A DNA stretch of 34,719 bases from Nitrosomonas sp. (GTDB lineage Bacteria > Pseudomonadota > Gammaproteobacteria > Burkholderiales > Nitrosomonadaceae), in NCBI GenBank assembly GCA_024281695.1, contig JAMXAE010000011.1, positions 1 to 34,719 on the forward strand. The letters run 5' to 3'. Below the pieces are notes generated by a model. It was not told the origin of the DNA. It saw nothing but the letters and a program-made list of their open reading frames with translations, and did no database searches. This document shows, in pieces, positions 9,345 to 17,431 of this stretch. The position numbers and the translations under genes are program-made. The stretch's first letter is position 1. The number at the start of each line of letters is the position of its first letter.

Positions 9345-10181
9345 TTAAGCTGCTTTTTTGCTGGCAAGTAATTCTTCTTGAATATGGTTTTTGTATTGTT
9401 CAAAGCGCTCGGCCCAGAAGACTAACTCCAGCGATCCATCGGTATGTTCCAGCAGAGTCGAACAGCTTTCTACCCAATCGCCATCATTGCAATACAGGAT
9501 CGAATTGATTTCTCTTAATTCTGCGTGGTGAATATGGCCACAAACAACACCATCGACTCCGCGCTCGTGTGCTAGATGCGCCAATGCATCCTCAAAACTG
9601 CTGATATAGCTGACTGCATTTTTAACTTTCAATTTCAGGTATGCAGCCAATGACCAATAGGAAAAACCGAAAAACTTGCGCAGGCTATTGATATAGTGAT
9701 TCAGATCCAACAGAGTGTCGTAGGCGGCATTACCCAGTTTAGCCAGCCAGCGACTGTTTTTGACGATCACATCGAATTCATCGCCATGCATCACCAGGAA
9801 TTTTTTGCCTGCGGCTGAGGTATGCACATAATCTTGATGAATCTCAATGTTGCCAAATACATGACTGACACAATCCCGTAAGCCCTCATCATGGTTGCCC
9901 GGTATATAAATGACTTTGGTGCCATGCTTGGCTTTACCTAAAATAGAACGAATCACATTGGTATGTTCTTGCGGCCAGTAAGGGCTTTTCTTAATGCTCC
10001 AGAAATCGACAATATCGCCCACGAGGAAAAGATAATCCGTTTCGACAGAATGCAGAAAATGCAACAGCGCATCCGCCTGACAACCGCGGAATCCGAGATG
10101 AACATCTGAGATCCAAACGCTTCTGACTTTGATAGGAGCTATATTCTTCACCATACATGCCTTTTTAATTGGATTATTCAT
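9345..10181 (-). CDS. LpxH-like calcineurin-type metallophosphatase (UDP-2,3-diacylglucosamine pyrophosphatase family)
   Basis: 278 residues. All metallophosphoesterase motifs are present: SDVHLG (25-30), GDIVD (55-59), GNHDE (95-99), MHGDEFD (131-137) and CGHIHH near the C-terminal third. The sequence between the motifs, with HGDEFD and a long helical insert, matches the LpxH-like subgroup annotated as UDP-2,3-diacylglucosamine diphosphatase, although classical lpxH is shorter (about 240 residues). It may hydrolyse a nucleotide-diphospho-lipid or another phospholipid head group. The ATG at 10154, with AAAAAGG just before it, is an alternative start. It is first in a minus-strand run of lipid-type genes and divergent from the M14 peptidase gene. 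Confidence 0.82.
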   Translation of the reverse strand: MNNPIKKACMVKNIAPIKVRSVWISDVHLGFRGCQADALLHFLHSVETDYLFLVGDIVDFWSIKKSPYWPQEHTNVIRSILGKAKHGTKVIYIPGNHDEGLRDCVSHVFGNIEIHQDYVHTSAAGKKFLVMHGDEFDVIVKNSRWLAKLGNAAYDTLLDLNHYINSLRKFFGFSYWSLAAYLKLKVKNAVSYISSFEDALAHLAHERGVDGVVCGHIHHAELREINSILYCNDGDWVESCSTLLEHTDGSLELVFWAERFEQYKNHIQEELLASKKAA

Positions 10182-10361
10182 GGCATCACAGCATAAAGAG
10201 GGTTTATGAAGCTACGTTGAAGTATTTGTTAAATATTCATGAAATGTTTATTAAAAAGAGGGAAAGGGCATGGTTGCCATGATTCTTTGCCGCGGATGAA
10301 TAGTTTCCAGTAAGATCCACTTTTAACAACCATAGAGGCTGTAATTGCAGATTAAAACACA

Positions 10362-11390
10362 ATGCACGGAAAATCGATCCTGAAACGGCAATTACCCGAA
10401 CTGCAACAAATTGAAGCCATCCTTCAACAGGACAATCAAAGGCATTTACGTACTAAAGTGCTGTGTCATGTTTCCTACGAGGAGGATATATTGCCGATTT
10501 ATGCTTTGACGCTAGGTAATAGTGCGCGAGATATTCCTTGTATAACTTATGTGGCTGGCATCCACGGGTTGGAACGCATCGGCACGCAAGTCGTTATTGC
10601 TTTTCTGGAAGGATTGCTGGAGCGTCTCAAGTGGGATCGCGTTCTGGCAGAAATTTTGCTACGAGTGCGCATCAATATTTTACCGCTGGTGAATCCAGTG
10701 GGTATGTTGAACGAAACTCGTGCGAACGGGCTAGGGGTTGATCTGATGCGCAATGCGCCCGTTGATAGTCATGAAAAGACCATCTGGTTGGCGGGCGGGC
10801 ACCGTATTTCATCGCGCTTGCCGTGGTATCGAGGAAAAGTCGGCGAGCCTATGCAGCCGGAAGCAAAAGTGCTATGCGATTTTATTACACATGAAGTTTT
10901 GCCCGCTCCGTTCAGTCTGGTTTTGGATTGCCATTCCGGTTTTGGATTTCGCAATCAGATCTGGTTTCCTTATGCCAGAAGTCGGCTTGAACCCATTGAA
11001 CATCTGAAAGAAGTCTATTATCTGCGTAAGTTGTTTCAGCAGACTTATCCGCATCAGGATTATTTGTTCGAACCACAATCACAGCATTATCTGACCCATG
11101 GAGATTTATGGGATTTTCTTTATGCGCGGTCGTTGGAAAGCGGCAATGTGTTCCTGCCCCTAACCCTTGAAATGGGTTCCTGGCGATGGATTCGCAAGAA
11201 TCCGCTGCAATTGCGTCAATTATTGGGGTTGTATCATCCGATCAAACCTCATCGTCTGAATCGCGTGCTAAGAAGCCATTTGATATTAATGGAATTCTTG
11301 TTGCATGCCACTTTATCGTATGAAAACTGGCTCGGCCAAAATGAAATGCAGGCATTGGAACAACAAGCGCTAACGCTGTGGTATTCATGA
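10362..11390 (+). CDS. M14-family zinc carboxypeptidase / aspartoacylase-like protein
   Basis: 342 residues. The zinc-binding pattern is GIHGLERIGTQ (His68, Glu71) with the third ligand in LDCHSGFG (His191). The expected catalytic Glu is in LTLEMGSW (Glu270). VDLMRNAP takes the place of the common DLNRNF substrate-binding segment. No signal peptide is seen, so it is likely cytoplasmic. M14 relatives trim peptides (for example murein peptides) or deacylate N-acyl amino acids; the substrate cannot be told. Its stop overlaps the ATG of the next gene (ATGA), so the two products are probably made together. Confidence 0.8.
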   Translation: MHGKSILKRQLPELQQIEAILQQDNQRHLRTKVLCHVSYEEDILPIYALTLGNSARDIPCITYVAGIHGLERIGTQVVIAFLEGLLERLKWDRVLAEILLRVRINILPLVNPVGMLNETRANGLGVDLMRNAPVDSHEKTIWLAGGHRISSRLPWYRGKVGEPMQPEAKVLCDFITHEVLPAPFSLVLDCHSGFGFRNQIWFPYARSRLEPIEHLKEVYYLRKLFQQTYPHQDYLFEPQSQHYLTHGDLWDFLYARSLESGNVFLPLTLEMGSWRWIRKNPLQLRQLLGLYHPIKPHRLNRVLRSHLILMEFLLHATLSYENWLGQNEMQALEQQALTLWYS

Positions 11391-12136
11391 CCGATAACCA
11401 ACACTTTGTATTGATTCGTGGATTATTGCGGGAAGCCAGGCACTGGGGAATGTTCACTGCAAGCCTGCAACAGCAATTTCCAGAGGCTACCATCAGTACG
11501 CCGGATATTCCGGGTAACGGAAAAATGCACCATGCCACCAGTCCCACGACCATCGCCGAGATGACCGAAGTTTTGCGTGCACAAGTGGTGACCAAGTATC
11601 CGGTCAGAATAGTCGCGCTTTCCATGGGGGGAATGATCGCCATCGATTGGATGATGCGCTATCCGCATGAAGTGGAAGCCGCGGTGTTGATCAATACCAG
11701 CGCACGGCCATTTTCTCCGTTTTACCACCGTTTGCGCTGGACAATCTATCCGCAAATTATGAAAATGATCGTTCATTCTGCGGCGCAGAGAGAATCGGAT
11801 ATTTTGCGTTTGACTTCAAATCGCCACAGTCATGACCACAAACTGCTGGAATCCTGGCAGCAATGGCAACAGCAAAATCCGGTGTCTACCGTCAGTGCCA
11901 GGAACCAATTCCTAGCAGCCGTAAACTTTTCCATCGCAGCTAAACCTCAACAACCTATCCTGATTGTTACCAGTCGGGCCGATCGTTTGGTGGATTTTCG
12001 TTGCAGCCTGAAACTTGCGCAAACCTGGGGAACCGACTATATGCAGCACGAAACAGCCGGTCATGATTTGCCGCTGGATGAACCGGAATGGTTAGCCAAT
12101 GCACTCAAGCAATGGTTGCGTGCTAATCTTGTATGA
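11387..12136 (+). CDS. Alpha/beta hydrolase
   Basis: 249 residues from the ATG at 11387, which overlaps the stop of the previous gene in an ATGA junction; a GTG nine bases earlier is in frame but less likely. Fold features: an N-terminal strand HFVLIRGLLREARHWG, the nucleophile elbow ALSMGG (Ser79, with Ala in place of the first Gly of GxSxG), an acid in SRADRLVDF and the histidine in AGHDLPLDEP. The protein is cytoplasmic by appearance. Relatives include esterases and BioH-like enzymes; the substrate is unknown. Translational coupling to the M14 peptidase suggests a shared small pathway or consecutive processing steps. Confidence 0.82.
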   Translation: MTDNQHFVLIRGLLREARHWGMFTASLQQQFPEATISTPDIPGNGKMHHATSPTTIAEMTEVLRAQVVTKYPVRIVALSMGGMIAIDWMMRYPHEVEAAVLINTSARPFSPFYHRLRWTIYPQIMKMIVHSAAQRESDILRLTSNRHSHDHKLLESWQQWQQQNPVSTVSARNQFLAAVNFSIAAKPQQPILIVTSRADRLVDFRCSLKLAQTWGTDYMQHETAGHDLPLDEPEWLANALKQWLRANLV

Positions 12137-12205
12137 ACGGCGCGCTTTGCACGCGCTCGCTGGGTTGTGCGATTTGATGCGGTTTTATTGTCGTGACGAT
12201 CTATT

Positions 12206-13087
12206 CTACTTGGATACAAATTCCACTGTATTCAAGTCAATCTGTATCTTGATCTGATTATTGACCTGCTCCAGGACATTGCTGAGTTTGCTTTTCAACT
12301 TCCCTCCGTGGGCCGCGTGTACGACAAAGGTATCATTCTCGTCGAATTTTTCTGAAAGGAAATCATCGACATCGCGCCCCGGTTCGAATTCTCCCCCTGC
12401 CCATCGTAACGCATCGACGCAACGTCTGAAAATCTTTGGATACACTAAACTGCCTCCATTCGGACCCAGATCGTCGAGTGTGTTGACTGTAAACTGACGC
12501 GTTCTATCGAGTTGCCAGATGCCTCGATGCGCTGCTTTGGCTCTTTTATAGGCGGCGATCAGTTCTGATTGTATTTCGAATGACAATCCACCGGAATACA
12601 GACCAAGATAAGCAAGCCCCGCAGTCACCGAGTGAAGATTGTATGTTTTCTCTAAGAGAGATTGAGTCAGCTTGATATCCGTTCCATCCGCAACATCCCA
12701 ATCCCGTAACACAAAAGCGATCGGTCTACCATGTCCCTCGAAGCCATCGCATAGGATGGCAGCTTCCGTTTCCCATTCGAATCCAGCGGGTGCTATTTCC
12801 CAATCCCAAGCGGATGGATCCACGTCGAGCCACGATAATAAACCATCGCGACTTTCCCTTCCATGCGGTTGAACGGCTCCTCCATAATGAAGTTCGGGAG
12901 TGTCTATCGCCTGGAATCGTAATTGATAACTTTCGATACTGCCGGCAATGCTAGGTGGGGAATACCGAGGAAGTGTTTCAAAAAGAGACATGTCGTTTGC
13001 GATGAAACGCATGCTATCGCCATCGGGCGATTGGCGTTGTCTAACGATCAAACGACCCTTGATTAATTTGTAGAATCCTAATGACAT
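12206..13087 (-). CDS. Staphylococcal nuclease-like (TNase/SNc) protein
   Basis: 293 residues, clearly longer than plain thermonucleases. Family signatures are SPDGDSMRF (acidic metal-site region), LRFQAIDTPEL (Arg57, Asp62, Glu65, matching SNase Arg35, Asp40, Glu43) and GHGRPIAFVL (Arg121, matching Arg87). The helix RAKAAHRGIW closes the domain. All active-site residues appear to be kept. Inserts lie between the first strand pair and around residues 85-110, and a C-terminal extension of about 85 residues has no recognised family. No signal peptide is seen, so either an intracellular role or a non-Sec export route is possible. AGGAG precedes the ATG. It is 151 bases from the FG-GAP gene on the same strand. 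Confidence 0.75.
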   Translation of the reverse strand: MSLGFYKLIKGRLIVRQRQSPDGDSMRFIANDMSLFETLPRYSPPSIAGSIESYQLRFQAIDTPELHYGGAVQPHGRESRDGLLSWLDVDPSAWDWEIAPAGFEWETEAAILCDGFEGHGRPIAFVLRDWDVADGTDIKLTQSLLEKTYNLHSVTAGLAYLGLYSGGLSFEIQSELIAAYKRAKAAHRGIWQLDRTRQFTVNTLDDLGPNGGSLVYPKIFRRCVDALRWAGGEFEPGRDVDDFLSEKFDENDTFVVHAAHGGKLKSKLSNVLEQVNNQIKIQIDLNTVEFVSK

Positions 13088-13238
13088 TGGGTTCTCCTTT
13101 TCTGTTGTGAATGAACAGGGCGCTTATGTTGAAAGGGAAGGCTAACTCGAATCAGATTATCAGAGCGCGCAAGTATTCACAGTGAAATTTATCACGATCA
13201 GTGGCATGATGCCTGTTACAAAATCCACCAGCCATCGG

Positions 13239-15185
13239 TTACACAACAAAATCCGTCGTCACGTTCACCCCGACCAGCAACACCGCTCCGCCACCGTCCT
13301 CAGTATAGATGTGATTTCCATCGCCATCGAAACCGCCATCCGTCCAGCCGCTACTCAGTCCGACAATATGGTCTCCCGCGTCACCCTTCACTCGTAACGT
13401 ATTCGAGGTACCCGATAATGTACGCACCTCCGCTGCGGTTAAAGTCAGCGTATTATCTCCTCCCTTACCAAATAAGTGGATAGTCTCGATACCGTGGATC
13501 TTGCCATGAACACGGGTCAAATCCAGATTTAAGCCACCGCGACTTAATGCCAAGATGTCTACCCCCGCACCACCGTCGACTAATTGGAAGTCCAGATCCG
13601 GCACCCGAATGTAGTCCGCACCTTTGCCACCATGAAACGTATCCGCCCCACCGCGGCCAATCATGCGGTCATTGCCGTTACCGGCATCAAAAATTTCTCC
13701 CTCTCGAGTTCCTATGAGATTGTCATCCCCGGGTGTGCCTGGGAAATCCACTATCTCATCAAAATGACTCCGGCCAAATATAATGTAAGTGGAACCTGAG
13801 AAGTCAGCACCATTCTGGGGACTACCGATCATCAGATCATCGAATCCGTCACCGTTCACGTCCCCTGCAGTGCCTACAGCGCTAACTCTAAGATCCCCGC
13901 CATATAAACCAAAACCTTCACTATTGTCAAGGCTGGATAAATTTATCGTAGCACTAAAACCGGAAGCTTTGCCAAATACCACATAGCTGGAATCTAGAGC
14001 ACCGACAATCACATCATCGAATCCGTCACCGTTCACGTCCCCTGCAGTGCTGGGTACTCCCCTTCCATCCAAACGAAAGCCATTGCTGCCATCGAGGTCA
14101 GATAAATTCATCGTGGCACTAAAACCGGAAGCCTTGCCAAATACCACATAGCTGGAATCTGAAGCACCCACAATCACATCATCCAATCCGTCCCCGTTCA
14201 CGTCTCCAGCGGTGCTGACCGTTTCCCCCAATAAATCAAAAGTCCTTTCCCCATTTAGCCGGAAGCCATTGCTGCCATCGAGACTGGATAAATCCAGCGT
14301 GGCATTAAAACCGGAGGCTTTACCGAATATCACATAGCTGAAGCCTGTGCTGTATACACCATAACCATGATAACTTTGGCCATATCCGGGGGCACCAATA
14401 ATCACATCGTCCAAGCCGTCACCGTTCATATCTCCGGCATTGCTGACCGAAATGCCCGAGTGATCAAGTTCTTCCTCCCCATCCAGTTGAAAACCATTAC
14501 TACCATCGAGACTGGATAAATCCATCGTGGCATCAAAACCGGCGGCTTTGCCAAACACCACGTAACTGGAACCTGAATCGTGGGCATTGGAGTCAGCTTG
14601 AGGGGTACCAACAATCACATCATCCCATCCGTCACCGTTTACATCTCCAGCGGTACTTACCGACCACCCCGAGAAATCATATTTCTTCTCTCCATCCAAA
14701 CGAAAACCATTACTACCATCGAGACTGGATAAATCCATCGTGGCATCAAAACCGGCAGCTTTACCAAACACCACGTAGCTGAAGCCTGGGCTATCTGAAC
14801 TATAATAATCGCTGACCATTCCGGCAGCACCAATAATCACATCATCAAAACCGTCTCCGTTCACATCTCCGGCAGTACTGACCGACCACCCCGAACGATC
14901 AAATTCTTCCTCCCCATCTAAACGAAAACCATTGCTGCCATCGAGATTGGATAAATTCATTGCGGCACTAAAGCCAGATGCTTTGCCAAACACAACATAG
15001 CTGGAGCCTGATTTGTTGCCATGTGGGTCTGCAAACATAGCGCCGACAATCACATCGTCAAATCCGTCTCCGTTCACATCTCCGGCATTGCTGGCTGAAG
15101 TGCCCGAATGATCAGATTCTGCCTCACCATCCAGTCGAAAGCCATTGCTGCCATTAAGGCTGGATAAATTAATACTGAAAGTCAT
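13239..15185 (-). CDS. FG-GAP beta-propeller protein with RTX-like calcium-binding C-terminus (probable type I secreted protein)
   Basis: 648 residues. Seven repeats, each opening like NLSSLDGSNGFRLDGE and containing a calcium loop DVNGDGFDDVIVGA and a strand SSYVVFGKASGF, cover about residues 1-475 and predict a seven-bladed integrin-alpha-like propeller. A glycine- and aspartate-rich part with GDDNLIGT, GNGNDRMIGRGGADTFHGGKGAD and DGGAGVD follows, which resembles RTX nonapeptides. The tail ends in VNVTTDFVV. No N-terminal signal peptide exists, and RTX repeats plus a short hydrophobic C-terminus point to type I secretion. The role could be adhesion, biofilm matrix or an extracellular enzyme scaffold. 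AAGGA precedes the ATG. No transporter genes for it lie in the window. Confidence 0.85.
   Translation of the reverse strand: MTFSINLSSLNGSNGFRLDGEAESDHSGTSASNAGDVNGDGFDDVIVGAMFADPHGNKSGSSYVVFGKASGFSAAMNLSNLDGSNGFRLDGEEEFDRSGWSVSTAGDVNGDGFDDVIIGAAGMVSDYYSSDSPGFSYVVFGKAAGFDATMDLSSLDGSNGFRLDGEKKYDFSGWSVSTAGDVNGDGWDDVIVGTPQADSNAHDSGSSYVVFGKAAGFDATMDLSSLDGSNGFQLDGEEELDHSGISVSNAGDMNGDGLDDVIIGAPGYGQSYHGYGVYSTGFSYVIFGKASGFNATLDLSSLDGSNGFRLNGERTFDLLGETVSTAGDVNGDGLDDVIVGASDSSYVVFGKASGFSATMNLSDLDGSNGFRLDGRGVPSTAGDVNGDGFDDVIVGALDSSYVVFGKASGFSATINLSSLDNSEGFGLYGGDLRVSAVGTAGDVNGDGFDDLMIGSPQNGADFSGSTYIIFGRSHFDEIVDFPGTPGDDNLIGTREGEIFDAGNGNDRMIGRGGADTFHGGKGADYIRVPDLDFQLVDGGAGVDILALSRGGLNLDLTRVHGKIHGIETIHLFGKGGDNTLTLTAAEVRTLSGTSNTLRVKGDAGDHIVGLSSGWTDGGFDGDGNHIYTEDGGGAVLLVGVNVTTDFVV
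13760..15176 (-). repeat. Seven intragenic FG-GAP repeats of about 180-230 bases
   Basis: Blocks encoding the repeated phrase LDGSNGF plus the DVNGDG calcium loop recur seven times. Copies around 14500-14580 and 14715-14790 are nearly identical at the DNA level, indicating recent duplication or gene conversion. Outer copies have diverged more, and the last (LDNSEGFGLYGG) most of all. Such repeats can gain or lose blades by recombination. Confidence 0.8.
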
Positions 15186-15605
15186 GATATCGATTCCTTA
15201 TAAGAAATTAACTTGGTTCATTTTTTATACTGCTCGGTAATTTGTTATGATTTTCTTCATAGTTTATGAAATTGAGGGTTATCGTTTTGATCATACACCA
15301 TAAACCATAATAACCATTGGTGTTCCCAGAATACGGAGAATAATGAATTCTATAGATCAAGAACGACTTATCCATGAATCTTTTTGCAGGTAAGCACTTG
15401 TTCTATATGTGTATAGAAAATACACAAAATCATGAATAATTCGTTCCATAGCAATAACTTGCGTGCCAGTATCTTGGATACAAATTGCAAATATTGCAGT
15501 GAATACACATGGAGCAGAGTCTGCAGCGAAGGTTTGCGTCATTGTTCTGTCATATTGATTCTATATCTTACCCAGAACGTACTGAGCGTGATGGAGGATA
15601 CAGTG
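15186..15605. other. Divergent intergenic region between FG-GAP gene and OlsF-like gene
   Basis: 420 AT-rich bases without a convincing gene. The OlsF-like reading frame is open back to 15432, but that stretch has no ribosome site and reads as non-homologous leader. Two palindromes are visible: TTCATA-gtt-TATGAA at 15256-15270 and TTCTATA-tgtg-TATAGAA at 15401-15418. Either may be a regulator site for the divergent genes. Confidence 0.5.
15401..15418. promoter_or_regulatory. 18-base palindrome TTCTATA-N4-TATAGAA, candidate operator
   Basis: Perfect 7-base arms with a 4-base spacer lie about 190 bases before the chosen ATG of the OlsF-like gene. Symmetry of this size is typical of binding sites for dimeric helix-turn-helix regulators. 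It has no T-run, so it does not look like a terminator. No regulator gene is adjacent. Confidence 0.35.
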
Positions 15606-17363
15606 ATGTTGGATGTGGATGCGTTGCTCAAAGAGTATTTTCAGAATACGGATGAAGCTAACGACAAGCCTTTGATGAAGGCGGCTTGTTCGGTGTTAAA
15701 AAAGCTTTTTCACCAGAAGGAAATTAATCAATTCATTGAAACTCACCAATACTTGGAAGGGCTGGAGTTCAATGATGCGGTTCTAGAGCATTTTAATTTT
15801 ACTTTCCAGGTTTCCAGCAAGGATCGAGCGCGTATTCCTGATCAGCGCCGTGTGTTGATTGTGGCCAATCATCCATTGGGTTCTTTGGATGGATTAGCGC
15901 TTCTGAAACTGGTATCGGAAATCAGAACTGACGTTAAAATCGTTGCCACAGATTTGCTGGATTGCATCGATCCTCTGAAAAGTTTATTCCTGTCGGTGGA
16001 TAATTTGTCCAAATCTGCTCATCATCGCCACAGTATGAATCTGATGGTTGATGCGCTGGAAGCGGAGCAAGCTGTTATCCTATTTCCAACCGGAGAGGTG
16101 TCGCGAATATCGCCGCTGGGTGTGCGTGACGGTAAGTGGAAAACCGGTTTTTTATCGTTGGCCAAAAAAACAAAAGCACCGATTGTTCCGGTCTATATCG
16201 GTGGCAAAAATTCAACCTTTTTTTATGGTCTTTCGAGCATTTATAATCCGCTGGGCACGATGATGTTGGTCAATGAGATGTTTAATCAGAAGGGCGGTGA
16301 AATTTCTTTCCGCATCGGCAAACCTATCCCGTGGGAATCCATCGCGGCGATGGATTTGTCTAAAAAGGCGGTTGCCAAATTAATGCGCAAGCAGGTTTAT
16401 TTATTAAGCCAAAAAAAGAAAAAGGAATTGTTCAAACCGATTGAAAATATTATCCATCCGGTCAGAACGAAGTTAATTCGCAAGGAACTAAAAGCTTCGC
16501 GACTTATCGGCAAAACCCAGGATGGCAAGTCTATTTATTTGTTTGACTATATGCCCAATTCCAGCGTGATGCGTGAAATAGGGCGTTTGCGCGAGTTATC
16601 TTTCCGGCAGGTGCAGGAAGGCACCGGCAATGCATTGGATATCGATAACTATGATCGCTATTACCGACACCTTATTGTGTGGGATGAAGATGAGCTGGAG
16701 ATTATCGGTTCGTACCGGATCGGGGAGGCGGACAGAATACTTAAGAAACATGGGGAGGAGGGACTGTATACGCATAGTTTATTTAAGTTCAATCCATCCT
16801 TTCTGCCTTATCTTGAGCATTCGATTGAGCTAGGGCGCAGTTTCATTCAACCCCGGTATCAAGGAAAACGCAGCTTGGATTATCTGTGGTACGGGATTGG
16901 TGCCTATTTGTATCAGCATCCGGAGATCCGTTATCTGATCGGACCGGTTTCACTCAGCACTGCCTGGCCGGAGCCTGCGCAAAAAGTGATCGCCAGTTTT
17001 TACACGGAATTGTTTGGCAATGACAAGGTGCTGGCCAATCCCCGGCTTCCTTTTGATTTTGAGCGCATGCAGGAATTTGTACCCTTTAAGCAGGTCGCTG
17101 ATGAAGCTGATTATAAGCAGGCTTATGCGATTCTGAAAGAAAGAATGGAAGAGTTCGGTGTGAAGGTGCCCATACTGTATAAGCAATATGTGGAACTATG
17201 TCAGCCGGGAGGATGCGAGTTTCTGGGGTTTAATATTGATCCTAATTTCTCAAATTGTGTCGATGCCTTGATCCTGGTGCATATCAATACGATTAAAGAG
17301 AGAAAACACCAGCGTTATATCGAAAGTCATGCAATGGCTATGCAGAATTTAAACTCTGCATAA
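15606..17363 (+). CDS. OlsF-like bifunctional acyltransferase (PlsC-type domain plus GNAT/OlsB-type N-acyltransferase domain)
   Basis: 585 residues from the ATG at 15606, chosen because GGAGG sits eight bases upstream. The N-terminal half is a lysophospholipid acyltransferase domain with NHPLGSLD (His89 and Asp95, five rather than four residues apart), LFPTGEVSR as the second motif and PIVPVYIGG. The C-terminal half is a hemolysin-C/OlsB-like N-acyltransferase of the GNAT superfamily (FRQVQEGTGNALDIDNYD, HLIVWDEDELEIIGSYRIG, and later GRSFIQPRYQGKRSLDYLWYG). This order is that of OlsF, which makes ornithine lipids alone: the C-terminal domain N-acylates ornithine and the N-terminal domain adds the second acyl group. 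The amino acid used here is not proven. The next gene is convergent. Confidence 0.8.
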   Translation: MLDVDALLKEYFQNTDEANDKPLMKAACSVLKKLFHQKEINQFIETHQYLEGLEFNDAVLEHFNFTFQVSSKDRARIPDQRRVLIVANHPLGSLDGLALLKLVSEIRTDVKIVATDLLDCIDPLKSLFLSVDNLSKSAHHRHSMNLMVDALEAEQAVILFPTGEVSRISPLGVRDGKWKTGFLSLAKKTKAPIVPVYIGGKNSTFFYGLSSIYNPLGTMMLVNEMFNQKGGEISFRIGKPIPWESIAAMDLSKKAVAKLMRKQVYLLSQKKKKELFKPIENIIHPVRTKLIRKELKASRLIGKTQDGKSIYLFDYMPNSSVMREIGRLRELSFRQVQEGTGNALDIDNYDRYYRHLIVWDEDELEIIGSYRIGEADRILKKHGEEGLYTHSLFKFNPSFLPYLEHSIELGRSFIQPRYQGKRSLDYLWYGIGAYLYQHPEIRYLIGPVSLSTAWPEPAQKVIASFYTELFGNDKVLANPRLPFDFERMQEFVPFKQVADEADYKQAYAILKERMEEFGVKVPILYKQYVELCQPGGCEFLGFNIDPNFSNCVDALILVHINTIKERKHQRYIESHAMAMQNLNSA

Positions 17364-17431
17364 TGTCGAATAATCATCTTGAATGAAGATGTCGTCGACA
17401 GGAAACGGACAACCGACTAATCAGATAAATT

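Noticed and set aside
12140-12156. GCGCG-N7-CGCGC hairpin after the alpha/beta hydrolase gene as a terminator
   Set aside because: The stem is only five base pairs and no T-run follows.
15432-15605. N-terminal extension of the OlsF-like protein by 58 residues
   Set aside because: No ribosome site in front of it, Cys-rich leader without family similarity, while GGAGG sits at the ideal distance from the ATG at 15606.
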